Part shown: piece after piece, positions 1-9,526 of the stretch
How the letters are laid out: the number at the start of each line of letters is the position of its first letter
How positions within the stretch are numbered: the stretch's first letter is position 1
Source: Marivita sp.
GTDB lineage: Bacteria > Pseudomonadota > Alphaproteobacteria > Rhodobacterales > Rhodobacteraceae
Reading direction: 5' to 3'
Length of the DNA: 64,000 bases
Assembly: GCF_020055635.1 (NCBI RefSeq)
Contig: NZ_JAIPUT010000011.1
Location: forward strand, 1 to 64,000
Program-made: the position numbers and the translations under genes
The notes under the pieces: generated by a model
The model's input: the letters and a program-made list of their open reading frames with translations, nothing else
What the model was told of the DNA's origin: nothing
The model's database searches: none

Positions 1-1
1 G

Positions 2-1675
2 ATCGAGATGGACCCGGCCACGCGGCTTTACTATATCGTCGTCGACGAGCCCGACATGCACACGCCCACCGGCGATCTGGAGCGCGTCTCGCGCGCCCTT
101 CAGGACCAGTGGGACATCCCCGCGATCACCTGTGAATTCCCCGTCCTGACGCAGCTGCAAATCACCCTGCGTAGAGGCAAATGGGCGATCACCGTCGCCC
201 TGCACAAGACCAGCGCCGATGCCACACCCAGCATCATCGCGACATGGCCCGGCCTGCACGAAACCGGGCTTTACGGGCTGGCCATCGACCTCGGCTCCAC
301 CACCGTCGCGGCCCACCTGACCAATCTCGACACCGGGCAGGTTATCGCGTCCTCGGGCATCATGAACCCGCAGATCCGCTTTGGCGAAGACCTGATGAGC
401 CGTGTCAGCTATGCCATGATGAACCCCGGCGGTGATGCCGAGATGACCCGCGCGGTGCGCGATGCGATCAACACGCTGGCCGAGGAGATCGCCAGGGAAG
501 CGGGCATCGCGCCAAGCCTCATTCTGGAAACCGTGTTCGTCTGCAACCCGGTCATGCACCACCTGCTGCTGGGCATCGACCCCGTGGAACTGGGCCAGGC
601 GCCCTTTGCGCTGGCGACATCGAACCACCTCAACCTGACCGCCCGCGATCTCGACCTCACCGCCCTGCCCGCCAGCGCCCAGATCTACATCCTGCCCTGC
701 ATCGCGGGCCATGTGGGGGCCGATGCCGCCGCCGTCGCGCTGTCGGAACAGCCGGGCAAATCCGAAGATTTGGTGCTGATCGTCGATGTGGGCACCAATG
801 CCGAGATCCTGCTGGGCAACACCAGCCGCGTGCTGGCCTGTTCCTCGCCCACTGGCCCCGCGTTCGAGGGCGCGCAAATCTCAAGTGGCCAGCGGGCGGC
901 CCCCGGCGCCATCGAGGCGATCCGCATTGACCCCGAAACCAAGCAGCCGCGCTTCCGGGTGATCGGCTGTGACATATGGTCGGACGAAGACGGCTTCTGG
1001 GACGAGACCGCCGCCTCTGGCATCACCGGCATCTGCGGCTCGGGCATCATCGAGGCGGTGGCGGAACTGCGCATCGCCGGGCTGCTCGACCCGTCGGGCC
1101 TGATCGGATCGGCGTCGCAGACCGGCACCGACCGCTGCGTGGCGGAAGGCCGCACCAACGCCTACCTGATCCATGACGCGACAGCCGAGGGCGGCCCGCG
1201 CATCACCGTCACCCAAGGCGACATCCGGGCGATCCAGCTGGCCAAATCCGCGCTCTACGCGGGCGCGCGGCTGTTGATGGACGAGATGGGTGTGGACGTG
1301 GTGGACCGCGTGGTGCTGGCGGGTGCCTTCGGCGCGCATATCAGCGCGAAACACGCGATGGTGCTGGGGATGATCCCGGACGTTCCGCTCGACAAGGTGT
1401 CGAGCGCCGGCAACGCCGCCGGCACCGGCGCGCGCATCGCGCTCTGCAACCTCACCGCGCGGGCCGAGATCGAACGCACCGTGCGCCAGATCACCAAGGT
1501 CGAAACCGCCATCGAGCCGCGCTTTCAGGAACATTTCGTCGCCGCCAACGCCATCCCCCATGCCACGGACCCGTTCCCGGAACTGGGGAAGGTGGTGCAA
1601 CTGCCCGAGGTCGGGTTCAACACGCAGGGGGACGGGAGTGACGGCGGTCGGGTAAGGAGAAGGCGGCGGGGGTGA
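2..1675 (+). CDS. RACo-like ASKHA-domain protein (DUF4445), 5' end cut by window
   Basis: The frame is open back to the first bases, so the N-terminus lies outside the window; full-length relatives are about 700 aa with an N-terminal 2Fe-2S domain. The visible 557 or so residues form the ASKHA part: a phosphate-1-like motif AIDLGSTTVAAHL, a second loop VDVGTNAEILLGN, and the adenosine-side motif VLAGAFGAHIS. The C-terminus ends in an Arg-rich tail. Family members are ATP-dependent reductive activators of corrinoid proteins, restoring Co(I) for methyl transfer. The corrinoid protein and methyltransferase partners would be expected upstream and are not visible. The exact methyl donor cannot be told from this fragment. 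Confidence 0.8.
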   Translation: MEMDPATRLYYIVVDEPDMHTPTGDLERVSRALQDQWDIPAITCEFPVLTQLQITLRRGKWAITVALHKTSADATPSIIATWPGLHETGLYGLAIDLGSTTVAAHLTNLDTGQVIASSGIMNPQIRFGEDLMSRVSYAMMNPGGDAEMTRAVRDAINTLAEEIAREAGIAPSLILETVFVCNPVMHHLLLGIDPVELGQAPFALATSNHLNLTARDLDLTALPASAQIYILPCIAGHVGADAAAVALSEQPGKSEDLVLIVDVGTNAEILLGNTSRVLACSSPTGPAFEGAQISSGQRAAPGAIEAIRIDPETKQPRFRVIGCDIWSDEDGFWDETAASGITGICGSGIIEAVAELRIAGLLDPSGLIGSASQTGTDRCVAEGRTNAYLIHDATAEGGPRITVTQGDIRAIQLAKSALYAGARLLMDEMGVDVVDRVVLAGAFGAHISAKHAMVLGMIPDVPLDKVSSAGNAAGTGARIALCNLTARAEIERTVRQITKVETAIEPRFQEHFVAANAIPHATDPFPELGKVVQLPEVGFNTQGDGSDGGRVRRRRRG

Positions 1676-1800
1676 GACCTTGGGCGGGCGTCAGACGCAC
1701 AGTTGATCAAAGACCAAGCCTTCGCCCGGGCGAGAGGACACGCCGCCGCCGCATTCGCGACGACGAGGTAACCACCCGACATGTCCGCCAAAAACACGCC

Positions 1801-1863
1801 GTAGGGTGCGTGATCTCACGCACCACCCCAACGCAAAAGGTGCGTGCCAAGCACGCACCCTAC
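1801..1863. repeat. REP/BIME-like double hairpin
   Basis: Two adjacent hairpins are built from the same 8-mer: GGTGCGTG-atct-CACGCACC and GGTGCGTG-ccaag-CACGCACC, separated by 14 nt. The outer 12 bases (GTAGGGTGCGTG and CACGCACCCTAC) also form a perfect inverted repeat, so the whole element can refold into one long hairpin. It lies between the RACo-like gene and the convergent secreted-protein gene. This is the layout of a REP-type mobile or regulatory repeat. The rest of 1676-1891 shows no gene. Confidence 0.75.
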
Positions 1864-1891
1864 CGATCGAGCCGCAATTCAGCGCCCGACG

Positions 1892-2428
1892 TCACTCTGC
1901 ATCGCGACGGGCCAAGGTCGCCTGGAAATTCCCGTCCACCGTGACCGACGGCACCGAGCTGTCCAGCACAAGCTCTTCCGCGCCGCCTTCGATCAGGCGA
2001 CCGGAGAAGCTGCCGGCCAGGACCATGCTGTTGCCCGAGATTTCCAGCGTTTCGAGGTCGAGATCGGCATTGGCGGCGCTGGCGGAATAGGTCTCGCCCG
2101 CCTCTCCGACAGCACCGTCCGACAGCAGGCGGATGGTGAAGTCCGTCACGTCCATTTCCGTGGGATTGCCCTCGGTCTGGATGTCGATCGTGAGCGCGCC
2201 TTCCGAGAGCGATGCGGCCTCGCGGCTCACCAGTCCGACCAACCGGACATCCACCGCGTTGTCGGTCCGGTCCCAACCGCTGCCGCCGGTGTCGTCAAGC
2301 GTGCTCACGTACCAGCTGGCGGGCTCCAGCCCCAGTGTTCCGGTGATGGTTCCCGAGACATCCTGGGCCGCCAGCGGCGTGGCGAGCAGAAAACCGGTGA
2401 GAAAAGCGGTGCGTGTTCCGGCGCGCAT
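1892..2428 (-). CDS. Predicted secreted protein of unknown function
   Basis: The product is 178 aa. It starts with a signal peptide (MRAGTRTAFLTGFLLATPLAA, cleavage probably before QD). The rest is Ser/Thr/Asp-rich, beta-prone sequence without a recognised catalytic motif and ends in an acidic stretch plus RRDAE. The start was chosen at the ATG preceded by GGAG eight bases upstream; a longer in-frame extension would bury the signal peptide. No Cys is present in the mature part. It is likely periplasmic and resembles many small Rhodobacteraceae export proteins. Function is unknown, and nothing in the neighbourhood suggests one. Confidence 0.7.
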   Translation of the reverse strand: MRAGTRTAFLTGFLLATPLAAQDVSGTITGTLGLEPASWYVSTLDDTGGSGWDRTDNAVDVRLVGLVSREAASLSEGALTIDIQTEGNPTEMDVTDFTIRLLSDGAVGEAGETYSASAANADLDLETLEISGNSMVLAGSFSGRLIEGGAEELVLDSSVPSVTVDGNFQATLARRDAE

Positions 2429-2548
2429 GAGGGAGGCTCCTTGCATCTGTTGCGGTCTTGTCGACGTTCCAAAGATCAACGGCCACCACGTTCGGTTGTT
2501 CCAATCCACGCACCCTCCGGGCCGCACGCGCAGCCCCGCGGCGCGCTC

Positions 2549-3214
2549 TCATCCTTGCTCGGAGCTGACCAACCGATCCCGTGCGACATTCCCGCGTTCC
2601 GACGCCAGCGTGTCGTGCAACCGGTGCTGGTTCTCCAGCAGGCGCGACGCGATCAACCGGGTCAGCGCGAGGGCGAAATCCGGGTGGTCGAGATACATCC
2701 TGATGACGGTTGCGCGGTCGATCCACGCGGCGGAGACCGCACCGACCGCGCGCACGGTGGCCGATCGCTGCTGGTCCGCCGCAAAAAGCCCCATCTCGCC
2801 GAAAATTCCGCCGGTGCCGATCTCGTGTCCGACCTCTTCGACACGGACCTCTCCGTCGAGCACGACATAGAGACGGTCCGCGGGATCGCCCTTGTCAAAG
2901 ATCACCGAACCTGCGGGAAACCGGGCCTCTGTCATGAAGGGCACCAGCAAGCTGGTGTCCGGCGCTTCTTCGAGCATGCGGCGCAACCGCTGGCGCAGCC
3001 GCAATTGCTGTCCTGTCCGCCAGATATTCACCGGCAGCAGGACGGCGTGCAGGATGAGGATCGGCACAAGCCCGGCGGTGACGCCGTAGGCGATGAATAG
3101 CACGTTCGATGCGATCGCCACGAGGCGGAGCGGCAACAGCGTCTGCATGCAGAAGGTCAGGAAAACCAGCGCTGAAGCCGCAAAGCCGATCAATTCCACG
3201 ATCTGAACCGACAT
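2549..3214 (-). CDS. Membrane protein with C-terminal cyclic-nucleotide-binding domain
   Basis: The product is 221 aa. Residues 1-65 hold two to three membrane segments (VELIGFAASALVFLTF and VLFIAYGVTAGLVPILILHA) and resemble the small YgjV/CBU-type membrane modules. Residues of about 80-200 form a cNMP-binding fold: the phosphate-binding cassette is recognisable in GTGGIFGEMGLFAADQQRSATVRA, where FGE and the Arg correspond to the ligand-contacting positions, followed by helices that end the domain. No helix-turn-helix follows, so it is a sensor rather than a Crp-type regulator. An earlier in-frame start is less likely because it would put basic, Pro-rich sequence ahead of the first membrane helix. 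Confidence 0.75.
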   Translation of the reverse strand: MSVQIVELIGFAASALVFLTFCMQTLLPLRLVAIASNVLFIAYGVTAGLVPILILHAVLLPVNIWRTGQQLRLRQRLRRMLEEAPDTSLLVPFMTEARFPAGSVIFDKGDPADRLYVVLDGEVRVEEVGHEIGTGGIFGEMGLFAADQQRSATVRAVGAVSAAWIDRATVIRMYLDHPDFALALTRLIASRLLENQHRLHDTLASERGNVARDRLVSSEQG

Positions 3215-3475
3215 TCGAAATTCCCGTCCTGGGGTGCGGCGCGACCGCTGGATGCACGCAACAGGCACACGGCCGACCTTGTGCTGCGCCTGCCCCGTCG
3301 AGGGAGTCCGTAAGGCTCCGGCGTGCCTGTCGGGGGAGTATGCGGCTTGTCTCCGATGTTGCAAGCGCCGCTTTCAAACCGGTGCCGCGATCCGTCGCCG
3401 GAACGCGGTGCGCCCGCCTGCCCTGCGCGCCCTCTTGACGCCCCACACGGCCAAGCGTATCTGATCCTCCAGAGC

Positions 3476-3549
3476 GCGGGTATGGTGAAAAGGTATCACG
3501 CGAGCTTCCCAAGCTTACGTTGCGGGTTCGATTCCCGCTACCCGCTCCA
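3476..3549 (+). tRNA. tRNA-Gly (anticodon CCC)
   Basis: The 7-bp acceptor stem GCGGGTA/TACCCGC is perfect. The T-arm is GCGGGTTCGATTCCCGC, and the CCA end is encoded (TCCA). The anticodon loop TTCCCAA gives CCC. The outermost pair of the anticodon stem is a C-A mismatch. The gene sits alone between the cNMP protein and the convergent BCCT gene. Confidence 0.93.
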
Positions 3550-3577
3550 CCCCGTCACCCGCTCCAACAATCGCCCG

Positions 3578-5242
3578 TCACGCCGACCTGTCCGCCGACT
3601 GCGGATCCTTGTCGTTTTCCGGATGGAATTCCTGCAATTCGGGTCGTGTGCCGATGTTGATATGGTCGATCTCCTCCTGTGCGAACCCCAGGATCAGCGA
3701 CGGGATCATCATCGACACCAGCACGAAGATCGGCAGACCGACAACCGTGATGACCTGTTGCAGCGCCGTCAGCCCCGCTTCGCCTGCCAGGATGATCAGC
3801 ATCGCGGCAACCAGCCCTTCGGCCGCGCCCCAGAACACCCGCTGGCGCACCGGACCCGGTGTCGGCTTGCCGGTGCAGAGCATGTCCACGACAAGCGACG
3901 CGGAATCCGACGAGGTGGCGAAGAAGATCGCCACCACGAGGATCGCGACGCCCTGAACCAGCCCGGTCAGGGGCAGGTTCTCGAAAAACGCGAACATCGC
4001 CAATGGCACGCTTTCGGCCACGGCGGCGCTCAGCTCACCCGCCTCGTCTCCCATGGCTGCGCGGGCGGCGCTGCCCAGCCCATCGAACTGCATCGCCTGC
4101 CAGCCGAAGATCGCGAACCAGATCAGCGTGAAGAGCGAGGGCGCCAAAAGCACGCCGAGCACGAATTCCCGGATCGTGCGGCCGCGCGAGATGCGCGCCA
4201 CGAAAAGCCCGATGAACGGCGACCAGGTGACGGTCCAGGCCCAGTAGAACACCGTCCACGAGCCTTGCCAGTCCCAGTCATCGGTATCGGGGGTCTGATC
4301 GGCCAGCATGTCGTTCCAGAAGGCAAGCCGCGGCAGGTTGGCGAAATAGAGGCCGAATGTCTCGACCACGCCGCGCAACAGGAACAGCGTCGATCCGCAG
4401 ACCAGGACGAAGATCATCAGCCCGACCGCCATGCCGATATTGAGGTTCGACAACAGCTTCACCCCCTTGTCGAGCCCCGCAACGATCGAAGTGATCGCCA
4501 CCGCGGTCAGGATCGTCAGGATGACGACCTGCACGAAGGCTCCGTCGCCGGTGCCGAACAGCGCGTCCATCCCGGCCGCGATCTGGCTCGAGCCCAGACC
4601 AAGCGAGACCGCGACACCGAACAGCGTGCCAAGAATGGCGACAACGTCGATGGTCTTGCCGACCGGGCCGTAAATGCCGTCGCGCAACAGCGGATAGAAC
4701 ACCGACGACACGCGCACCGGCAACTCGTACCGGTTGATGAAATAGGCGAAGGCCAGCCCCGGAAGCGTGAAGATCGTCCAAGTGTGCAGACCCAGGTGAT
4801 AGATCGCGATGGAAATCGCATCCTGCGCCGCCGCCTGGCTGAAGGGATCGACCCCGGGCAAGGGCGGGTCCGAGAAATGCGAGATCGGTTCGGCCACGCC
4901 CCAGAACATGAGCACCGTGCCGATGCCCCCGGCAAAGAGCATCGCAAACCAGCTTGCATTGGTGAATTCGGGCCGCGCGTCCTCGGGACCCAGCCGGATA
5001 TGCCCGTGGCGCGACGTCGCTGCCCAGATCAGGAATCCCAGCCAGATATTGACCCCCAGAATGAAGAACCAGCCAAGGTTCACCACGATCCAGGCCCGCC
5101 CGGCGGCAAAGGCGGCGCCGATGGGGTCGGGAAAGAGCACGAGGGCGATGACGAAGATAATTGTGAAGCCTGCGGCGGAGAAAAAGATCGTCGGGTCGGT
5201 CTTCAGACCGAGTTTCTGTGCAAGCTTGTCCACGGGGCCCAC
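3578..5242 (-). CDS. BCCT-family betaine/choline/DMSP-type transporter
   Basis: The product is 554 aa with about 12 membrane segments. The family signatures are clear: MFWGVAEPISHFSDPP in the early helices, and the aromatic-rich substrate-box helix FYWAWTVTWSPFIGLF followed by VARISRGRTIREFV. BCCT carriers take up quaternary ammonium or sulfonium compounds (glycine betaine, choline, carnitine, DMSP), usually driven by Na+ or H+. The C-terminal cytoplasmic tail is short and acidic/polar (ELQEFHPENDKDPQSADRSA), so strong C-terminal osmosensing is not obvious. Substrate cannot be assigned from sequence. A stand-alone ectD about 4 kb away fits a general osmoprotectant theme but is not in the same operon. 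Confidence 0.92.
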   Translation of the reverse strand: MGPVDKLAQKLGLKTDPTIFFSAAGFTIIFVIALVLFPDPIGAAFAAGRAWIVVNLGWFFILGVNIWLGFLIWAATSRHGHIRLGPEDARPEFTNASWFAMLFAGGIGTVLMFWGVAEPISHFSDPPLPGVDPFSQAAAQDAISIAIYHLGLHTWTIFTLPGLAFAYFINRYELPVRVSSVFYPLLRDGIYGPVGKTIDVVAILGTLFGVAVSLGLGSSQIAAGMDALFGTGDGAFVQVVILTILTAVAITSIVAGLDKGVKLLSNLNIGMAVGLMIFVLVCGSTLFLLRGVVETFGLYFANLPRLAFWNDMLADQTPDTDDWDWQGSWTVFYWAWTVTWSPFIGLFVARISRGRTIREFVLGVLLAPSLFTLIWFAIFGWQAMQFDGLGSAARAAMGDEAGELSAAVAESVPLAMFAFFENLPLTGLVQGVAILVVAIFFATSSDSASLVVDMLCTGKPTPGPVRQRVFWGAAEGLVAAMLIILAGEAGLTALQQVITVVGLPIFVLVSMMIPSLILGFAQEEIDHINIGTRPELQEFHPENDKDPQSADRSA

Positions 5243-5314
5243 TTTTCATTTTGCAATCAGTGCAAAACGCGTCCGCTCCCCGGATCGTTCCGAAATTTCC
5301 CGGCACCCGGCAGG

Positions 5315-8300
5315 TCATGCCTTGGCGGTCTTGGCCTCTTTGACTTTCTTCGCCAGATCCTGCGCGATGGCGAAGGCGCCCTTGATCTTGTCGCTGTCTT
5401 TCTTCCAGTCGCGGCGGACGACGATCTTGTTGTCCTTCACCTTGGCCAGACCGTTCTGATCCTTGATGAAATCCACCAGACCCTCTGGCGAGATGAACTT
5501 GTCGTTGTGGAACTGGATCGTCGCGCCTTTCGGACCGCCATCAAGCTTGGCGATCCCGGCGCGTTTGCACATCGCCTTGATCCGCACCACGAGCAACAGC
5601 GTGTTCACCTCGCGCGGCAGGGTGCCGAACCGGTCTATCAACTCGGCGGCGAAACCTTCGAGTTCGACCTTGGTCGACAGCGACGACAGGCGGCGATACA
5701 ACCCCAGACGCACGTCGAGATCGGGCACGTATGTGTCGGGAATCAGCACCGGCACACCGAGGTTGATCTGCGGCGCCCATTGGTCATCGGCCTCGGCCAG
5801 ACCTTCCATCTCGCCCGAGCGGATCTTGGCGATCGCCTCTTCCAGCATCTGCTGGTAGAGTTCATACCCGACATCGCGCATCTGTCCCGACTGCTCCTCG
5901 CCCAAGAGGTTGCCCGCGCCGCGAATATCGAGGTCCTGGCTGGCCAGCGTGAACCCCGCCCCCAACGTGTCGAGCGACCCCAGAACGCGCAGGCGCTTCT
6001 CGGCCGTGGTCGTCAGCTTGGCGCGCGGTTTGGTGGTCAGGTAGGCATAGGCGCGGGTCTTCGACCGACCCACCCGGCCCCGGATCTGGTAAAGCTGGCT
6101 GAGCCCGAACATGTCGGCGCGGTGAATTACCATCGTGTTGGCGGTGGGAATGTCGAGCCCGGATTCGACAATCGTCGTGGCCAGCAGCACGTCATATTTG
6201 CCGTCGTAAAACGCGTTCATCCGCGTATCCAGTTCACCCGCCGCCATCTGGCCATGCGCCACGACATAAGACACTTCGGGCACCTGATCGCGCAGGAATT
6301 CCTCGATCTCGGGAAGGTCGCTGATGCGCGGCACGACGAAAAAGCTCTGCCCGCCGCGGTAATGCTCGCGCAGCAGCGCCTCGCGTATGGTGATCGCGTC
6401 GAATTCGCTGACATAGGTGCGGATCGCCAGCCGGTCGACCGGCGGCGTGCCGATGATGCTCAGATCGCGCACGCCGGACAGCGACAATTGCAACGTGCGC
6501 GGAATCGGCGTGGCGGTCAGGGTCAGCACGTGGATGTCGGTGCGCAGCTGCTTGAGCCGCTCCTTGTGGCCCACGCCGAAATGCTGTTCCTCGTCGATGA
6601 TGAGCAGGCCGAGATTCTGGAACCGGATGCCCTTGGCCAGAAGCGCGTGTGTGCCGACGACGATATCGACGGTGCCGCGCGCCAGACCGTCCTTGGTGGC
6701 AGCGGCATCCTTTGCGGAAACAAAGCGCGACAAGGGTCTGACTTCCAACGGAAATCCGCGGAACCGTTCGGCAAAGCTCTTGTAATGCTGGCGCGCGAGC
6801 AAGGTGGTCGGGGCGATCACCGCAACCTGCACGCCCGACATGGCGGCGACAAAGGCGGCGCGCATGGCAACTTCGGTCTTGCCGAAACCCACATCGCCGC
6901 AGATCAGACGGTCCATCGGCTGGCCGGAATGCATGTCTGCCATGACGTCTTCGATCGCGCGCAGCTGGTCGTCGGTTTCCTGGTAGGGGAAACGGGCCGC
7001 GAAACTGTCCCATGCGCCCGGCGGCGGATCCATGATCGGGGCCTTGCGCAGCGCCCGTTCGGCGGCAACGCGAATGAGCTTGTCCGCCATCTCGCGGATG
7101 CGCTCTTTCAGACGCGCCTTCTTGGCCTGCCAGGCGCCGCCCCCCAGCTTGTCGAGAAAGCCTTCCTCGTGGCCGTAGCGCGACAGCAGTTCGATGTTTT
7201 CGACCGGCAGGTAAAGCCTTGAGCTTTCGGCATATTCCAGAAGCAGGCATTCATGCGCAGCCCCGGCGGCGGTGATCACCTCCATGCCAAGATACCGCCC
7301 GATGCCGTGATCCACATGCACCACCAGGTCGCCCGGAGACAGCGATTGTGTCTCGGTCAGGAAGTTCTCGGCCTTGCGGCGTTTCTTGGGGGATCGGATC
7401 AGTCGGTCGCCCAGCACATCCTGCTCGGACACGACCGTGATCCGCCCGTCTTTGCCCGCACCACCCCACGGCGCCTCGAATCCCTGTTCGAGCGGCCAGA
7501 CCGTCAGGTGCAGACCGCGCTTGCCGACGCGGGTCAGGTCGGTGACCGGGATGGTTTCGGCCAGCCCTTCGTCCTCGATCAGGCCGGACAGGCGTTCCCG
7601 CGCGCCTTCCGAATAGGACGCGATGACCACCGGGCCATCCTGCATCTTTGCGCGAACATGATCGGCCAGGGCACTGAAGAGGCTTATGTTTTCCTGCTGG
7701 CGTTCGGGGGCGAAATTACGCCCGATCCGCCCGCCCGCATCCACGACGCTCGGGCCGGAGGCTTGCGCCAGGGGGTGGAACTGCACCACGCGACGGTCGC
7801 CCAGGGCCTCCACCCACGCGGCATCGTCAAGGTAGAGCTGCTCTGGCGGCACGGGCTTGTAGACCGTGTCCATCCGCGATTTCTGCGCCAGCGCTGCCTT
7901 GCGGGTCTCGTACTGGTCGACGATCCCGTCCCAACGGGACAGCCGCGCGGGCGTGATCTGGTCGTCCTGGGTGACCGGCACGCCGGGCATGTAGTCGAAC
8001 AGCGTTTCCAGCCGGTCATGGAAGAACGGCAGCCAATGCTCCATCCCGGCCTGCTTGCGGCCCGCGCTGACCGCCTCGTACAGCGGATCGTCGCTGCCCG
8101 CCGCGCCGAACTCGATGCGGTAATTCTGCCGGAAGCGCGTGATCGCCGCCTCGTCGAGAATGACCTCGGACACCGGCGCCAGTTCCACCAGGTCAAGCTT
8201 TTCCGTCGTGCGCTGCGTTGCCGGATCGAACCGCCGCGCGCCGTCCAGCACGTCGCCGAACAGGTCAAGCCGCACAGGCCCGCCCTCACCCGGCGGATAG

Positions 8301-8791
8301 ATGTCGATGATGCCGCCCCGAATGGCATAGTCGCCGGGCTCCAGCACCGTGGGCGCCTGCGAAAACCCCATGCGCACAAGAAAATTGCGCAGCGCCTCTT
8401 CGTTGACGCGGTTGCCCACACGCGCGGTGAACGCCGCTTCGCGCAGGATGTCGCGCGCGGGCACGCGCTGGGTGGCGGCGCTCATGGTGGTCAGCAACAC
8501 GTATTGCGACGGCATCGCGTGGGTCAGCGCCGCCAATGTGGCCATGCGCGCGGCCGAGATATCCGGGTTCGGCGACACCCGGTCATAGGGCAGACAATCC
8601 CAGCCCGGGAAAAGAAAGACCGGCATGTCGGGGGCAAAGATCCGCAGCGCGTCGCGCATCTGCGCCAGACGGCGGTCGTCGCGCGCGACATGGCAGACCG
8701 CGCCGCCGTGTTTCTCGGCTTCGGCCAGAACGAGGCGCGCGTCGAAGCCTTCGGGCGCGCCACCCATGGTGATATGTCGGGACATGCTCAT
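5315..8791 (-). CDS. mfd: Transcription-repair coupling factor Mfd
   Basis: The product is 1158 aa, close to the usual 1150. Domain order is an N-terminal UvrB-like module that binds UvrA, then the RNA-polymerase-interacting region around [19 protein letters not shown]. The superfamily-2 translocase follows, with Walker [10 protein letters not shown], motif [10 protein letters not shown] and [10 protein letters not shown]. Motif VI lies around QIRGRVGRS, and the C-terminal TRCF domain ends the protein. Mfd removes RNA polymerase stalled at lesions and recruits UvrAB for transcribed-strand repair. It is followed downstream by the BCCT gene after only 72 bases with no obvious terminator. Confidence 0.98.
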   Translation of the reverse strand: MSMSRHITMGGAPEGFDARLVLAEAEKHGGAVCHVARDDRRLAQMRDALRIFAPDMPVFLFPGWDCLPYDRVSPNPDISAARMATLAALTHAMPSQYVLLTTMSAATQRVPARDILREAAFTARVGNRVNEEALRNFLVRMGFSQAPTVLEPGDYAIRGGIIDIYPPGEGGPVRLDLFGDVLDGARRFDPATQRTTEKLDLVELAPVSEVILDEAAITRFRQNYRIEFGAAGSDDPLYEAVSAGRKQAGMEHWLPFFHDRLETLFDYMPGVPVTQDDQITPARLSRWDGIVDQYETRKAALAQKSRMDTVYKPVPPEQLYLDDAAWVEALGDRRVVQFHPLAQASGPSVVDAGGRIGRNFAPERQQENISLFSALADHVRAKMQDGPVVIASYSEGARERLSGLIEDEGLAETIPVTDLTRVGKRGLHLTVWPLEQGFEAPWGGAGKDGRITVVSEQDVLGDRLIRSPKKRRKAENFLTETQSLSPGDLVVHVDHGIGRYLGMEVITAAGAAHECLLLEYAESSRLYLPVENIELLSRYGHEEGFLDKLGGGAWQAKKARLKERIREMADKLIRVAAERALRKAPIMDPPPGAWDSFAARFPYQETDDQLRAIEDVMADMHSGQPMDRLICGDVGFGKTEVAMRAAFVAAMSGVQVAVIAPTTLLARQHYKSFAERFRGFPLEVRPLSRFVSAKDAAATKDGLARGTVDIVVGTHALLAKGIRFQNLGLLIIDEEQHFGVGHKERLKQLRTDIHVLTLTATPIPRTLQLSLSGVRDLSIIGTPPVDRLAIRTYVSEFDAITIREALLREHYRGGQSFFVVPRISDLPEIEEFLRDQVPEVSYVVAHGQMAAGELDTRMNAFYDGKYDVLLATTIVESGLDIPTANTMVIHRADMFGLSQLYQIRGRVGRSKTRAYAYLTTKPRAKLTTTAEKRLRVLGSLDTLGAGFTLASQDLDIRGAGNLLGEEQSGQMRDVGYELYQQMLEEAIAKIRSGEMEGLAEADDQWAPQINLGVPVLIPDTYVPDLDVRLGLYRRLSSLSTKVELEGFAAELIDRFGTLPREVNTLLLVVRIKAMCKRAGIAKLDGGPKGATIQFHNDKFISPEGLVDFIKDQNGLAKVKDNKIVVRRDWKKDSDKIKGAFAIAQDLAKKVKEAKTAKA

Positions 8792-8824
8792 AGCGCGGTC
8801 ATGTGGCCTTCGGCACAGCCCACG

Positions 8825-9352
8825 TCAACCGCCAAGCACGCCGATGCTCATGTTTACGTACATCCCCCACATCGCGGTGACGAAGATCGACACCATCCCG
8901 ATCGCCTGCACGGCAAGCCGGTGGCGCGCGAGGCGCTTGTAGACCGCCTCGAGATCCTGATCGGTCTCGTGCAGCTTGCGCGCGGTCCGGACGCTCAGCA
9001 GGCTGACCAGCGACATCGGAAAGCCGAGCAGGAACAGCGCCTGCGCGATCTCGACATGATAGACCCAGCCCAGCACCACGAACCCCGCCAGGAAGAACGT
9101 GCCCGCGGCCACGATCAGGAACCCCGCCTCTTCGGCGATGTAAAGCAGCCGTCCGGTGTTGATGCGCAGGAGATCGGTCAGGTCGTCCTCGGCCTTGGCG
9201 CCGCGGCGACGAGCCCGCGTGACCATGTCATATGGGACGCCCAGGATCCAATGGCTGGCCGACGACCAGATCACGGCGAGGACGATCCAGAACCAGAGAT
9301 TGGAAAAGGAGCGCAAGTCAATCAGTTCGAATACACTGCTGTACCAGTCCAC
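8825..9352 (-). CDS. Conserved four-helix membrane protein (often labelled SufBCD component)
   Basis: The product is 175 aa with about four membrane spans: NLWFWIVLAVIWSSASHWIL, LIVAAGTFFLAGFVVLGWVYHV, ALFLLGFPMSLVSLL and AIGMVSIFVTAMWGMYV. A charged cytoplasmic loop (TRARRRGAKAEDDLTDLLR) lies between the first two. The family is widespread in Rhodobacteraceae, where it often carries the label component of SufBCD complex. I see no Fe-S or SUF signature that supports this name, and no suf genes nearby. It lies just upstream of mfd on the same strand (33-base gap), so co-transcription is likely. Confidence 0.75.
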   Translation of the reverse strand: MDWYSSVFELIDLRSFSNLWFWIVLAVIWSSASHWILGVPYDMVTRARRRGAKAEDDLTDLLRINTGRLLYIAEEAGFLIVAAGTFFLAGFVVLGWVYHVEIAQALFLLGFPMSLVSLLSVRTARKLHETDQDLEAVYKRLARHRLAVQAIGMVSIFVTAMWGMYVNMSIGVLGG

Positions 9353-9526
9353 GCGGCGGTCCCCATTCGTCGTTTCGCCTTCTCTAGCTTGGCTTCACCC
9401 GATTGCCCAGTACCCCTTGACGTCGCGCCACAGGTCCTCGGACCGCTGTTGTTTTTGGAACTTCGCGGATCGTCCCGCATTCCATCTTCACAATGTTTTC
9501 GAGCACCCAAAAAAAGGAGCAAAAAA

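Noticed and set aside
3323-7222. Open frame of about 1300 codons on the plus strand
   Set aside because: It is antisense to the BCCT transporter and mfd, with His/Arg/Gln/Asp-rich composition typical of the reverse complement of GC-rich genes, and contains no domain.
7253-9526. Long in-frame extension upstream of ectD
   Set aside because: It runs antisense through mfd. The true start has a strong Shine-Dalgarno sequence and matches the family N-terminus.
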